Counted from the stretch's first letter, positions 54,468-64,000 are shown. The stretch: DNA of 64,000 bases from Stappia indica (GCF_001696535.1 NZ_MBQE01000001.1:372001-436000), one strand, 5' to 3'. Numbers and translations are program-made. The notes: a model not told the origin generated them from the sequence alone.

Positions 54468-55324
54468 CTCGCCCCGTCGCGGCGCATTTCGGCAGCCGCC
54501 ACGCACAGCGCCATGGCAAGGCACAGCGTGCCGGACAGCGAGCGGAAGGCGCCCAGATCCGCCTCCGCCACTTCCACCACCACCTTTGCCGACTGGATCA
54601 GCGGCGAGAACGGCGAATCCGTCAGCGCCAGCACGGGCACCCCGCGCGCGGCGGCCGCATTGGCGACATCCACCGTCAGCGAGGCATAGGGGGTGAAGCT
54701 CACCGCCACCATCAGGTCCTGCGGCCCGGCGGCCGAGGCCTGCTCGGGGCCGAGCGAGGCGAGATTGTCGACCAGCACCGCCGCCATGCCGAGCTTCGAC
54801 AGCGCATAGGCCATATAGGCGGAGACCGGGAAGGCCCGGCGCTGCGCCACCAGATAGATCACCCTTGCGCGGGCCATCGCGCGGGCCGCTTCCTCCATCA
54901 CGTCGGGGGCGAGCGAATTGCGCATGCGCAGCAGCGAGGCGACCGCCGTGTCGACGAAATCGCCGAAGAGCGCATGGGCGCCGTGACTGTCGCCGCTGCG
55001 CCGCCGCAGCACCTCCAGCCGCTCGTCGTAATCCGGCCAGCGCTCGCGCAGCCGGGCGCGAAACACGTCCTGCAGCTCCGAAAAGCCCTGATAGCCCAGC
55101 GACTGGGCGAAGCGCACCAGCGTCGAGGGCTGCACGCCGGCCTGCTCGGCGATCACCGCCACCGTGCCGAAGGTCACGTCGTCCGGCCGGTCGACCGCAA
55201 AGGCCGCCACCTGCGCCAGGCGCTTGGGCATCGCCGGCTTCTTCTCGATCAACAGCGCCCGCAATCCGTCGTAGTCGCGCGGCGGCACCGCGCCCTCGGC
55301 CGCCTCGGCCTCCTTGTCGCTCAT
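54464..55324 (-). CDS. MurR/RpiR family transcriptional regulator
   Basis: The 286-residue protein has an N-terminal helix-turn-helix of the RpiR type (GTVAVIAEQAGVQPSTLVRFAQ, near 65-90, then LGYQGFSELQ) and a C-terminal SIS sugar-phosphate-binding domain (about 125-270). The ATG at 55324 follows GGGAG. It is divergent from a Frc-type sugar transporter, which it most likely controls, with sugar phosphate as signal. Confidence 0.93.
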   Translation of the reverse strand: MSDKEAEAAEGAVPPRDYDGLRALLIEKKPAMPKRLAQVAAFAVDRPDDVTFGTVAVIAEQAGVQPSTLVRFAQSLGYQGFSELQDVFRARLRERWPDYDERLEVLRRRSGDSHGAHALFGDFVDTAVASLLRMRNSLAPDVMEEAARAMARARVIYLVAQRRAFPVSAYMAYALSKLGMAAVLVDNLASLGPEQASAAGPQDLMVAVSFTPYASLTVDVANAAAARGVPVLALTDSPFSPLIQSAKVVVEVAEADLGAFRSLSGTLCLAMALCVAAAEMRRDGAS

Positions 55325-55414
55325 CGGCGGTCTCCCTTGCTCGCCCCGATCCCGGGCTTTCTCGCGCCCGGCCCTGCCGGCCACGCCTGACGCAGCGGCG
55401 CAGCCGATTTCAGC

Positions 55415-55478
55415 TTGACACCGTCAAACCATAAATGGAATAAAAATTCCATATGATGCGTTTTGGAATGCGTCATTC
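55415..55478 (+). promoter_or_regulatory. Promoter and palindromic operators of the sugar transporter
   Basis: A perfect -35 TTGACA (55415-55420) is followed, over the expected -10 position, by the perfect palindrome TGGAAT-AAAA-ATTCCA (55436-55451). A second inverted repeat, GAATG-CGT-CATTC, lies at 55466-55478. Both share GAAT/ATTC half sites and are suitable binding sites for the divergent RpiR-type protein. The remaining bases of 55325-55608 hold nothing else that I can name. Confidence 0.65.
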
Positions 55479-55608
55479 TGATTTTTCCGGAGGGTGCGCG
55501 GGAGGCGCCGTCAGCCGGAAAGCGCGTTCCGCGAGCGCGGCGACAGGCCGTCCGGCGGGAGCGGAAGACGAGAAAGTCCCCGCATGCGGGGCAATGGGAG
55601 GAAGACAC

Positions 55609-56559
55609 ATGAAACGTTTCGTCGCTCGTCTGCTGTCGGCTGCCGCCGTCGTCGGCCTGGCAGCCACTGCCGGCACTGCACCGGCAACGGCTCAGGATAT
55701 CAACATTATCGTGGTTAGCCACGGCCAGGCGTCCGATCCGTTCTGGTCGGTGGTCAAGAACGGCGTTGCCAAGGCCGGCGAGGACATGGGCGTCACGGTC
55801 GACTACCGCGCGCCGGAAACCTTCGACATGGTGGCGATGGCCCAGCTCATCGATGCCGCCGTCAACCAGGAGCCGGACGGGCTGATCGTCTCGATCCCGG
55901 ACGGCGATGCGCTCGGCGATTCGATCCGCAAGGCGGTCTCCGCCGGCATTCCGGTCATCTCGATGAATTCCGGCTCCGACGTGTCGGCCTCGCTCGGCGC
56001 GGCGCTCCATGTCGGCCAGGAAGAATACGACGCCGGCAAGAAGGCCGGCGAGGCGCTGGCCGAGATGGGCGGCAAGAAGGGCCTTTGCGTCAACCACGAG
56101 GTCGGCAACGTCTCGCTCGACCAGCGCTGTCAGGGCTTTGCCGACGGCTTCGGCGGCTCGGTCTCCGTGCTGCCGACCACCAACGACCCGGCCGAGATCC
56201 TGGCCAAGGTGAAGGCTGCCCTCGCCTCCGACGGCGATGTCGACACGGTGATCGCGCTCAGCGCCTCGCTCGGCGGCGAGCCCAGCCTGCAGGCGGTCAA
56301 GGACAGCGGCATGCTGGAGCAGGTCAAGGTCGCCACCTTCGACATGTCGGCCAACTTCCTGCAGGCGGTCGCCGATGGCGAGGCCGCCTTCGCCATCGAC
56401 CAGCAGCAGTTCCTGCAGGGCTACCTGCCGGTGGTGTTCCTGGCCAACCATGCCCGCTTCGGCCTGATGCCGGGCGGCAATGTCGCCTCGGGCCCGAACC
56501 TGATCACCAAGGAAAAGGCCGGCCAGGTCGTCGAGCTGTCCGCCCAGGGCATTCGTTGA
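55609..56559 (+). CDS. Sugar ABC transporter substrate-binding protein (FrcB type)
   Basis: The 316-residue periplasmic binding protein of the ribose/fructose class has a signal peptide (about residues 1-29, ending APATAQD). The opening strand is INIIVVSHGQASDPFWSVVKNG, followed by PDGLIVSIPDGDAL and FAIDQQQFLQGYLPV at the hinge. The ATG at 55609 has GGGAGGA 7 bases upstream. With the following permease and single-domain ATPase it resembles the fructose transporter FrcBCA of Sinorhizobium; the actual sugar is an inference. Confidence 0.9.
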   Translation: MKRFVARLLSAAAVVGLAATAGTAPATAQDINIIVVSHGQASDPFWSVVKNGVAKAGEDMGVTVDYRAPETFDMVAMAQLIDAAVNQEPDGLIVSIPDGDALGDSIRKAVSAGIPVISMNSGSDVSASLGAALHVGQEEYDAGKKAGEALAEMGGKKGLCVNHEVGNVSLDQRCQGFADGFGGSVSVLPTTNDPAEILAKVKAALASDGDVDTVIALSASLGGEPSLQAVKDSGMLEQVKVATFDMSANFLQAVADGEAAFAIDQQQFLQGYLPVVFLANHARFGLMPGGNVASGPNLITKEKAGQVVELSAQGIR

Positions 56560-56700
56560 TCGGACGTTGATCGGGCGCCGGTCGGGCTCCGGTCGAGCTC
56601 CCGCAACGCAAGGCTTGCCGGTTTGTCCGGCGGGACGCGGCCACATGGCTGCGCCCCGCCGGATCCGGCCCCGGCTTTCGACATCTTGAGGACAGGTTCG

Positions 56701-57828
56701 ATGAGTGAAGCACAGGCGACCGCCCCTTCCGGCGACAGAGAGGGCGCGGACGAGCGGCTGCGGGAAACCGGGCTGGCGACCAGGCTGTTGCGCCGGCCGG
56801 AGCTCGGCGCGCTGGCGGGGCTGGTTCTGGTCACCCTCTTCTTCGTCACGGTGGCCAATCCGGCGATGTTCTCGCTCGCCGGCGTCATGAATTTCATGGC
56901 CCCCGCCGCCCAGCTCGGCATCCTCGCCATCGGCGCCGCCTTGCTGATGGTCGGCGGCGAGTTCGACCTGTCGGTCGGCTCCATGGTCGCCTTTGCCGGC
57001 CTTGCCTTCGGCACGGTGCTGGTGGTGTGGGACATGCCGCTCATCGTCGCCATTGCCGCGACGCTGGCCTTTGCCGCCGGCATCGGCGCGGTCAACGGCC
57101 AGATCGTCCTGCGCACCGGCCTGCCCTCCTTCATCGTCACGCTGGCCTTCCTGTTCATCCTGCGCGGCCTCACCCTGGTCGGGCTGAAGTGGGCGACCGA
57201 CGGGTCGACCCAGCTGCGCGGTGTCAAGGAGGCGGCCGGCGACGGCTTGGTGCTGCAGCTGTTCTCGGGCGATGCCTTCGAGGGCCTGTTCGCCTGGCTC
57301 GCCGCCAACGACTACATCGAGACCTTCCGAAACGGCACGCCCAAGGTCACCGGCGTGCCGGTCGAGATCCTCTGGTTCGCGGCCATTGCGCTCGTTGCCA
57401 CCTGGGTGCTTTTGCGCACCCGCTTCGGCAACTGGATCTTCGCTGCCGGCGGCGACGCGGCTGCCGCACGCAATTCCGGCGTTCCGGTCACACGGGTCAA
57501 GACCATCCTGTTCATGGTCACCGCCATGTGCGCGGCGCTGGTCGCCATCCTCACCGTGCTCGATGCCGGCTCCACCGATGCCCGCCGCGGCTTCCAGAAG
57601 GAGTTCGAGGCGATCATCGCGGCGGTGATCGGCGGCTGCCTTTTGACCGGCGGCTATGGTTCGGCCATCGGCGCCTTCTTCGGCGCCATCATCTTCGGCA
57701 TGGTGCTGATCGGCCTCACCTATACCGACATCGACCAGGACTGGTACCTGGTCTTCCTCGGCGGGATGCTGCTGATCGCCGTGCTGTTCAACAATTTCAT
57801 CCGCAAGCGGGCGACGGGGGAGCGCTGA
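56701..57828 (+). CDS. Sugar ABC transporter permease (FrcC type)
   Basis: The 375-residue inner-membrane protein of the BPD_transp_2 (RbsC) family has about ten helices. Conserved text is [16 protein letters not shown] near residue 84, [19 protein letters not shown], and [21 protein letters not shown] towards the C-terminal half. A periplasmic loop of about 40 residues follows the fourth helix region, as in FrcC. It is 141 bases after the binding-protein gene and 2 bases before the ATPase gene. Confidence 0.92.
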   Translation: MSEAQATAPSGDREGADERLRETGLATRLLRRPELGALAGLVLVTLFFVTVANPAMFSLAGVMNFMAPAAQLGILAIGAALLMVGGEFDLSVGSMVAFAGLAFGTVLVVWDMPLIVAIAATLAFAAGIGAVNGQIVLRTGLPSFIVTLAFLFILRGLTLVGLKWATDGSTQLRGVKEAAGDGLVLQLFSGDAFEGLFAWLAANDYIETFRNGTPKVTGVPVEILWFAAIALVATWVLLRTRFGNWIFAAGGDAAAARNSGVPVTRVKTILFMVTAMCAALVAILTVLDAGSTDARRGFQKEFEAIIAAVIGGCLLTGGYGSAIGAFFGAIIFGMVLIGLTYTDIDQDWYLVFLGGMLLIAVLFNNFIRKRATGER

Positions 57829-57830
57829 CC

Positions 57831-58661
<831 letters not shown>

Positions 58662-58701
58662 CGGAAGGGAGAGGCAGGACCTCGCCTCCCCTCCGCCGTC
58701 A

Positions 58702-58972
58702 CCCCGGCCAAGCGAAGCGCGAGCCGGGGCCTATTGGTTGCCAGAGCGGTAGCGGCCCTCGCACCGCCTTCGTCATCCCGCACCGCAGGGAATGCGCGTC
58801 GTCCGCCCCACCCGCAGGATGTCATCCCGGTTTCGGCGGAGCCGAAGACCGGGATCCAGTAACCCCGAACGGTTCGAGACAGACCTCGGCATTGCCGCCG
58901 GAACTTCAGCGGCTTCCGCCTTCGCGCCACCATCCCCCCGGCGGATACTGGATGCCTGCTTGTCGCAGGCAT
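58702..58972. repeat. Cluster of three intergenic hairpin repeats
   Basis: Three separate elements fill the 450-base gap after the transporter. (1) 58702-58729: CCCCGGC / GCCGGGG around CAAGCGAAGCGCGA, the same core as at 44,637. (2) 58824-58855: ATCCCGGT...TTCGGC / GCCGAA...ACCGGGAT, a 14-bp stem with small bulges. (3) 58952-58972: ATGCCTGC / GCAGGCAT with loop TTGTC. No gene is present between 58,662 and 59,111. Confidence 0.75.
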
Positions 58973-59041
58973 GACAGCCGAGAGGTGGCGCGTCCCTCCG
59001 CCCCCACGCCGACCGCCCTCAGCCACCCCAAAAAACAAAAA

Positions 59042-59068
59042 CGCCGACCACGAGGGTCGGCGCTTTTT
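59042..59068. terminator. Bidirectional intrinsic terminator
   Basis: The stem CGCCGACC / GGTCGGCG has a 5-base loop, with TTTTT after it on the plus strand and an A-rich tract (TTTTTGTTTTTT when read on the minus strand) on the other side. It can end both the sugar transporter transcript and the NDUFA12-type gene. Confidence 0.88.
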
Positions 59069-59111
59069 CAATTGGTTGCGGCGGGACCTTGATCCCCCAC
59101 ATCAAGCGGCG

Positions 59112-59495
59112 TCAGCCTTCCGGCGTCCAGGCCTGGTAGTCGCCCGAAACCTTCGGCCGGCTTTCCGCCGTCAGGATCGAGCCCTTCGGACGGTAGGCCT
59201 CATGCGTGCCGGTGCGGTTGCCGTGATGCGGCGCCTGCCAGACGCGGGCCTTGTAGTCCGTCTCGGTCGGCGGCGTGTCGGTGCGGTGGTGCATCCAGCC
59301 GTGCCAGCCGGGAGGAATCATCGAGGCTTCGGCCAGGCCGTTGTAGATCACCCAGCGGCGGTTTCCCCCGCGCTCGCGATAGTAGGCATTGCCGAACTCG
59401 TCGTTTCCGACGAACTCGCCCTTGCGCCAGGTAAAGAAGCGCGTGCCCCAGGTCGCGCTGTTCCACCAGGTGAAGAATTGCAGCAGCGTTTTCAT
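59112..59495 (-). CDS. NDUFA12-type complex I accessory subunit
   Basis: The 127-residue protein begins MKTLLQFFTWWNSATWGTRF and continues with GNAYYRERGGNRRWVIYNG, EASMIPPGWHGWMHH and YQAWTPEG, the pattern of the mitochondrial B17.2/NDUFA12 family. Alphaproteobacterial complex I contains this supernumerary subunit in the peripheral arm. It is encoded about 33 kb away from the nuo operon. The ATG at 59495 is the family start. Confidence 0.93.
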   Translation of the reverse strand: MKTLLQFFTWWNSATWGTRFFTWRKGEFVGNDEFGNAYYRERGGNRRWVIYNGLAEASMIPPGWHGWMHHRTDTPPTETDYKARVWQAPHHGNRTGTHEAYRPKGSILTAESRPKVSGDYQAWTPEG

Positions 59496-59601
59496 CGAAG
59501 GCGGCGTCCCGGTTTGTCTGTCTGGCTTTCGCATAGCGCACCCTCGCCGGTTTCGCAATGCGGCGGCGCGTCCCGCGACCGGGTTTCCTGCACGCGCGAG
59601 C

Positions 59602-60267
59602 TCAGGCCGCCGGCTGGGACCGCTTGGGGCGCACGGTGGCGAAGCCGCTGCGCGGTGCAGCCCCGGCCGCGCCCGCTTCGCTCTTTTGCGCGGCGGCAAG
59701 GTGATCGCGCCGCGTGCCGGACTTCGGCGCGACGATCTCGCGCTCGATGCCGATCTGCTGCCACTTGCGCGCCTTCTCGTCGAGCGTGTCGGCAACGCCC
59801 TCGATGACATAGCGCCCGTCGTCGCCCATCACCAGTTGCCGGCCGTCGCGCAGCGTCCACATCAGCCGGTCGTAGAGGCCCGACGGCGACAGCGGCTTGG
59901 CCACCACATGTTGCGCCCCGTCGCGCAGCACCCGGTCGATCAGCGTTCGCGTGCCATGGGCGGTGCACACCACCACCGGCAGGAAGCAGAGCGGTGCCAT
60001 CTTGCGCTGGCGCAGCGTGCGCAGCAGCGCCAGCCCGCTCATCGGCTTCATCCGCCAGTCGGTGATGACGAAATTGGGCGGGTCGAGCCGCATCATTTCC
60101 AGCGCCGCCTCGGCGGTGTCGAAGGTCCGCACCCGGCGCACGCGGAAGGAGAGCAGTGTCGAGCGCAGGATCGCCTGCATCGGCTTCGAATCGTCGACGA
60201 CCACGACATCCAGATCGTCCATATCCAGTCCGTAGGCGTAGTGCCGCGTCATCCGGGCCAAGCGCAT
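59602..60267 (-). CDS. Response regulator with a single receiver domain
   Basis: The 221-residue protein has a receiver domain (about residues 18-140) with the acidic pair D25-D26, phospho-acceptor D70 (VITDWRM), T102 and K124. There is no DNA-binding or output domain; the remaining 80 residues are basic and Ala-rich. MKPMSG after the acceptor and the layout recall CheY/FixJ-type adaptor regulators. The ATG at 60267 has AGAAGGA 4 bases upstream. The cognate kinase is not in the window. Confidence 0.88.
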   Translation of the reverse strand: MRLARMTRHYAYGLDMDDLDVVVVDDSKPMQAILRSTLLSFRVRRVRTFDTAEAALEMMRLDPPNFVITDWRMKPMSGLALLRTLRQRKMAPLCFLPVVVCTAHGTRTLIDRVLRDGAQHVVAKPLSPSGLYDRLMWTLRDGRQLVMGDDGRYVIEGVADTLDEKARKWQQIGIEREIVAPKSGTRRDHLAAAQKSEAGAAGAAPRSGFATVRPKRSQPAA

Positions 60268-60432
60268 CGTCCTTCTCTCGGAGGAGGACAGTGAACCACG
60301 TCCGGATTTCCCCGCGATTGAACGGGACAAGACGATTTTCGGACAAACTTCCTAAAATTGGAGCGAGTTCGATGTTAGTTTGGAGAGAATTGAGACGATT
60401 CTGCGCAAAATCTCGAAATCGCTCTCAATCGG

Positions 60433-60542
60433 AATGGCGGATTTCCGCCATTTTCCAGGACGCGGGGATAGAGGTTTGCAATCCCCGCCCCCGCGATTGC
60501 GGGGATAACCGCCCCTCGGGCGCCTGCGCCCCTGCGGGGATA
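60433..60542. repeat. Palindrome plus three GCGGGGATA direct repeats
   Basis: A perfect palindrome, AATGGCGGA-TT-TCCGCCATT (60433-60452), is followed by GCGGGGATA at 60462, 60499 and 60534, spaced 37 and 35 bases, and an inverted copy ATCCCCGC at 60481. The block lies upstream of both the response regulator (leftward) and nrdJ (rightward). I see no gene in 60,268-61,185. Confidence 0.7.
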
Positions 60543-60650
60543 AGGCCACAAAGGCCGATCGGCCCGCTGCAGCCGCCCCAGTCGGGATTGGGGGGCTGGA
60601 TTTGCCGGCAAAAGGCCGATTCGCCCCTCATCCTCGTTATCCACACCGAC

Positions 60651-60697
60651 ACACTATATTTGGGGCCAGCGACACAAGCAGCCACAACAGGTTGCTC
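60651..60697 (+). promoter_or_regulatory. NrdR-type box pair, distal
   Basis: ACACTATATTTGGGGC (60651-60666) fits the NrdR box (core CWATATnTWG, 8 of 9 fixed positions). A weaker copy, CCACAACAGGTTGCTC (60682-60697, 7 of 9), begins exactly 31 bases later. NrdR boxes act in pairs about three helical turns apart. A TTGACG (60705-60710) follows immediately. Confidence 0.5.
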
Positions 60698-60885
60698 GCA
60701 GCGCTTGACGCCGGCGGACGATTCACCCTAGTTTCAGGGCGTCAGGTAATCGCAGCAAGGTTGGGGCCGGCGACAAGCCGTGCGTGCCCCGCGTCCTCTT
60801 CAACTGCAGCAGCGTATCCGGGGTTTCCCGGTCTCGGCGTCACGAACCGCGGCGGTTCGCGACCTCGGAAAATTGCGCCTCGCAT

Positions 60886-60932
60886 TGGCGATATCTGGTG
60901 ACAAAAGACCGATGGCCTACTATATATAGGCA
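60886..60932 (+). promoter_or_regulatory. NrdR-type box pair overlapping the proximal nrdJ promoter
   Basis: CGATATCTGG (box 60886-60901, 7 of 9) and CTATATATAG (box 60917-60932, 9 of 9) are exactly 31 bases apart. They frame a candidate promoter: GTGACA (60898-60903), a 17-base spacer and TATATA (60921-60926). The second box covers the -10, as expected for repression by NrdR when dATP is abundant. Confidence 0.65.
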
Positions 60933-61185
60933 TCATCCAAAGATAACGACCGTGGCCACAGGTTGCGGCATCTGACAGGAAGGCTAGCCCCCGGCGCGTC
61001 GCAAGACACGCAGGACCGGCGGCGTGGCCGCCCTTCCCGCTCGCGGCCGAACCGCGACCGGACGAGATGCGGCCCGGCCGCGAGACGAATTCATGCGGCT
61101 TGCCGCGACAGACACTGCCGGCGGCACGGCCGGCTTCTAGACATATGACCGGCCGGCGGCCGGCGACACGAAAGGGGCCTTTGGG
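60933..61185 (+). other. Long structured leader of nrdJ
   Basis: About 250 bases between the proximal promoter and the nrdJ start. It contains a perfect 10-bp stem, CTCGCGGCCG (61040-61049) with CGGCCGCGAG (61075-61084), and several GCCGGC repeats near 61,115-61,170. I see no ORF with a ribosome-binding site. The elements of a cobalamin riboswitch are not recognisable. Confidence 0.45.
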
Positions 61186-64000
61186 ATGAAGATCGAGCGG
61201 CGCTACACGAAGGAGGGGCAGTCCCCCTACGCCGACATCGCGTTTCGCGTTGCCACCAGCGAGATTCGCAATCCGGACGGCTCGATCGTCTTCCGGCTTG
61301 AAAACATTGACGTTCCGGCCCAGTTCTCGCAGGTCGCGGCCGACATCCTGGCACAGAAGTACTTCCGCAAGGCCGGCGTCCCGGCCCGCCTGAAGCCGGT
61401 CGAGGAGAACACCGTTCCCTCCTGGCTGTGGCGCCAGGAAGCTGACCTCAAGGCGCTGAAGAAGCTGCCCGAGGAAGAGCGCTACGGCTCCGAAACCGAC
61501 GCCCGCCAGGTGTTCGACCGTCTCGCCGGCACCTGGACCTACTGGGGCTGGAAGGGCGGCTACTTCGACAGCGAGGCCGACGCCCAGGCCTTCTACGACG
61601 AGCTGCGCTACATGCTGGCGACCCAGAAGGTCGCCCCCAACAGCCCGCAGTGGTTCAACACCGGCCTGCACTGGGCCTATGGCATCGACGGCCCGAGCCA
61701 GGGCCACTTCTATGTCGACTTCCAGACCGGCGAGCTGACCCGCTCGGCAACGGCCTACGAGCATCCGCAGCCGCATGCCTGCTTCATCCAGTCGGTCGAG
61801 GACGATCTCGTCAACGAGAACGGCATCATGGACCTGTGGGTCCGCGAGGCGCGCCTGTTCAAGTACGGCTCCGGCACCGGCTCCAACTTCTCCCGCGTCC
61901 GCGGCGAAGGCGAGAAGCTGTCGGGCGGCGGCAAGTCCTCCGGATTGATGAGCTTCCTGAAGATCGGCGACCGCGCCGCCGGCGCCATCAAGTCGGGCGG
62001 CACCACCCGCCGCGCCGCCAAGATGGTGGTGGTCGACATCGACCATCCGGACATCGAGGACTACATCAACTGGAAGGTCCGCGAGGAGCAGAAGGTCGCC
62101 GCCCTCGTCACCGGCTCGAAGATCTGCCAGAAGCACCTGACCGCCATCATGAAGGCCTGCGTCAACTGCGAGGCGGACAACGGCGACTGCTTCGATCCGG
62201 CCAGGAACCCGGCGCTCAAGCGCGAAATCCGCGCCGCCAAGAAGATGATGGTGCCGGAGAACTACATCCAGCGCGTCATCCAGTTCGCGCGCCAGGGCTT
62301 CACCAGGATCGAGTTCCCGACCTACAACACCGACTGGGATTCGGAGGCCTACCTCACGGTTTCCGGCCAGAATTCCAACAACTCGGTGCGCGTGACGGAC
62401 GGCTTCCTCACCGCCGTGATGGATGACGGCGACTGGAGCCTGACCGCCCGCAAGGACGGCCGCGTCACCAAGACGCTGAAGGCCCGCGAGCTGTGGGAGC
62501 AGATCGGCTACGCCGCCTGGGCCTCGGCCGATCCCGGCATCCAGTACCACACCACCATCAACGACTGGCACACCTGCCCGGCCTCCGGCGAGATCCGTGC
62601 GTCGAACCCGTGCTCCGAGTACATGTTCCTCGACGACACGGCCTGCAACCTCGCCTCGCTGAACCTGCTGCAGTTCCGTGAGGCCAACGGCAATTTCGAC
62701 GTCGAGTCCTATGAGCACTGCGTCCGCCTGTGGACCGTCGTGCTCGAGGTGTCGGTGCTGATGGCACAGTTCCCGTCCAAGGAGATCGCGGAACTCTCCT
62801 ACCGCTACCGTACGCTCGGCCTCGGCTACGCCAATATCGGCGGCCTGCTGATGACCTCTGGCATTCCCTATGACAGCGACGAGGGCCGCGCGATCTGCGG
62901 TGCCCTGACCGCGATCATGACCGGCGTCGCCTACGCCACGTCGGCCGAGATGGCCGGCGAACTCGGCCCCTTCCCGGGCTATGCGGACAATGCCCCGCAC
63001 ATGCTGCGCGTCATGCGCAACCACCGCCGCGCTGCTTATGGCGAGGCCTCCGGCTACGAGGGCCTGAGCACCCTGCCCGTGCCGCTCGACCATGCCTCCT
63101 GCTCGCAGCCGATCCTGATCGAGCGGGCAAAGCTGGCCTGGGATCGCGCACTGGAGCTCGGCGAGAAGCACGGCTACCGCAACGCCCAGTCGACGGTCAT
63201 CGCGCCCACCGGCACGATCGGCCTCGTCATGGACTGCGACACGACCGGCATCGAGCCCGACTTCGCGCTGGTGAAGTTCAAGAAGCTGGCCGGCGGCGGC
63301 TACTTCAAGATCATCAACCGCGCGGTGCCGGAAGCCCTCCGCACCCTCGGCTATTCCGAGAGCGAGATCGCCGAGATCGAGGCCTATGCGGTCGGTCACG
63401 GCTCGCTCGACCAGGCGCCGGCGATCAACCCGTCGACGCTTCGCTCGCGCGGCTTCGACGATGAGGCGCTGGCCAAGGTCGCCGGTGCGCTCAAGTCCGC
63501 CTTCGACATCAAGTTCGTGTTCAACCGCTGGACGCTGGGCGACGACTTCCTGACGGGCGCGCTGAAGGTGCCGGCCGAGAAGCTGGACGATCCGGAGTTC
63601 GAGCTGCTGGCGCATCTCGGCTTCTCCCGCCAGGACATCGAGGCCGCCAACACCCATGTCTGCGGTGCCATGACGCTGGAGGGCGCGCCCTTCCTGAAGA
63701 CCGAGCACTACCCGGTCTTCGACTGCGCCAACCCCTGCGGTCGCCTCGGCAAGCGCTTCCTGTCGGTGGAGAGCCACATCCGCATGATGGCGGCGGCCCA
63801 GCCGTTCATCTCCGGCGCGATCTCCAAGACGATCAACATGCCGAACGACGCCACCGTCGCCGACTGCAAGGAGGCCTACCTGCTCTCCTGGCGCCTGGCG
63901 CTGAAGGCCAACGCCCTCTACCGCGACGGCTCAAAGCTGTCGCAGCCGCTGAACTCGCAGTTGCTCGCCGATGCGGACGACGACGAGGAGGATGCGGTCG
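61186..64000 (+). CDS. nrdJ: Vitamin B12-dependent (class II) ribonucleotide reductase, 3' end outside the window
   Basis: The first 938 residues of a protein that is usually about 1200-1250 long. It reduces ribonucleotides to deoxyribonucleotides using adenosylcobalamin. Visible features are [27 protein letters not shown] with the first redox cysteine, [34 protein letters not shown] with the active-site Asn-Cys-Glu type segment, and [19 protein letters not shown]. The ATG at 61186 begins [15 protein letters not shown], with AAGGGG upstream. The window ends inside the gene in an acidic stretch ([10 protein letters not shown]). Confidence 0.97.
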   Translation, partial: MKIERRYTKEGQSPYADIAFRVATSEIRNPDGSIVFRLENIDVPAQFSQVAADILAQKYFRKAGVPARLKPVEENTVPSWLWRQEADLKALKKLPEEERYGSETDARQVFDRLAGTWTYWGWKGGYFDSEADAQAFYDELRYMLATQKVAPNSPQWFNTGLHWAYGIDGPSQGHFYVDFQTGELTRSATAYEHPQPHACFIQSVEDDLVNENGIMDLWVREARLFKYGSGTGSNFSRVRGEGEKLSGGGKSSGLMSFLKIGDRAAGAIKSGGTTRRAAKMVVVDIDHPDIEDYINWKVREEQKVAALVTGSKICQKHLTAIMKACVNCEADNGDCFDPARNPALKREIRAAKKMMVPENYIQRVIQFARQGFTRIEFPTYNTDWDSEAYLTVSGQNSNNSVRVTDGFLTAVMDDGDWSLTARKDGRVTKTLKARELWEQIGYAAWASADPGIQYHTTINDWHTCPASGEIRASNPCSEYMFLDDTACNLASLNLLQFREANGNFDVESYEHCVRLWTVVLEVSVLMAQFPSKEIAELSYRYRTLGLGYANIGGLLMTSGIPYDSDEGRAICGALTAIMTGVAYATSAEMAGELGPFPGYADNAPHMLRVMRNHRRAAYGEASGYEGLSTLPVPLDHASCSQPILIERAKLAWDRALELGEKHGYRNAQSTVIAPTGTIGLVMDCDTTGIEPDFALVKFKKLAGGGYFKIINRAVPEALRTLGYSESEIAEIEAYAVGHGSLDQAPAINPSTLRSRGFDDEALAKVAGALKSAFDIKFVFNRWTLGDDFLTGALKVPAEKLDDPEFELLAHLGFSRQDIEAANTHVCGAMTLEGAPFLKTEHYPVFDCANPCGRLGKRFLSVESHIRMMAAAQPFISGAISKTINMPNDATVADCKEAYLLSWRLALKANALYRDGSKLSQPLNSQLLADADDDEEDAV

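Noticed and set aside
60740-60990. Possible cobalamin riboswitch upstream of the B12-dependent nrdJ
   Set aside because: GACAGGAAGGCTAGCC (60974-60989) loosely resembles the B12 box, but the other conserved elements (the GGTGCC-like start and the CCCGCAACTG-type segment at the right distance) are not recognisable. A covariance-model search would settle it.

Overview
This is a high-GC (about two-thirds G+C by eye) chromosomal segment of an alphaproteobacterium. The gene content and order point to the Hyphomicrobiales (Rhizobiales), with a Stappia/Labrenzia-type relative as my best guess. The evidence is a nuoA-N operon followed by birA, rnj and mce; a dgt-argS-SPOR-nagZ-scpAB-tatABC-serS-surE-pcm-nlpD run; an ExoR-like regulator; a PopZ-family protein; CtrA-type boxes; and a B12-dependent ribonucleotide reductase. 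It is mostly core genome. I see no phage, insertion sequence or CRISPR array.

Layout. 1-6 kb (minus): the end-clipped valS, a PopZ-family gene, a TolC-type outer-membrane channel and an isoaspartyl-methyltransferase-like gene, with several visible terminators. 6.4-10.2 kb: a small unknown gene facing DUF1467, then mce, RNase J and birA. 10.2-25.8 kb (minus): all fourteen genes of respiratory complex I in the order nuoA to nuoN. An extra 78-residue membrane protein sits between nuoH and nuoI, and NuoE carries a long C-terminal extension. A promoter is visible upstream of nuoA. 26-27.4 kb: a class D beta-lactamase-like gene and two identical tRNA-Asp genes in tandem. 27.5-43 kb (minus): a housekeeping run covering cell-wall hydrolysis control (NlpD-like, NagZ, SPOR), protein repair (Pcm), SurE, seryl- and arginyl-tRNA synthetases, Tat export, ScpAB condensin partners, dGTPase, and one ABC ATPase with no partner genes. 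43.3-44.6 kb (plus): erpA and xth. 44.7-46.8 kb (minus): a small secreted protein, an ExoR-like Sel1 regulator and a possible 32-residue membrane peptide. 47-53.9 kb (plus): parE, a sulfotransferase-like gene, a small secreted protein, a DEAD-box helicase and a diguanylate cyclase whose promoter carries a tandem array of CtrA-type half sites. 54-58.7 kb: an Lrp-type regulator, then an RpiR-type regulator divergent from a Frc-type sugar ABC transporter, with palindromic operators between them. 58.7-64 kb: a cluster of intergenic hairpin repeats, an NDUFA12-type complex I accessory gene away from the nuo operon, a single-domain response regulator, and the start of nrdJ behind a 900-bp regulatory region with paired NrdR-type boxes.

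The points most worth a second look are: birA with no ATG, GTG or TTG start, apparently beginning at CTG inside a CTGA overlap with the nuoN stop; the TTAA-N7-TTAA-N7-TTAA array in front of the diguanylate cyclase; two NrdR-type box pairs, each spaced exactly 31 bp, in front of nrdJ; the unexplained small membrane protein inside the nuo operon; and the orphan ABC ATPase between scpB and tatA. I did not find a clearly new multi-gene system.
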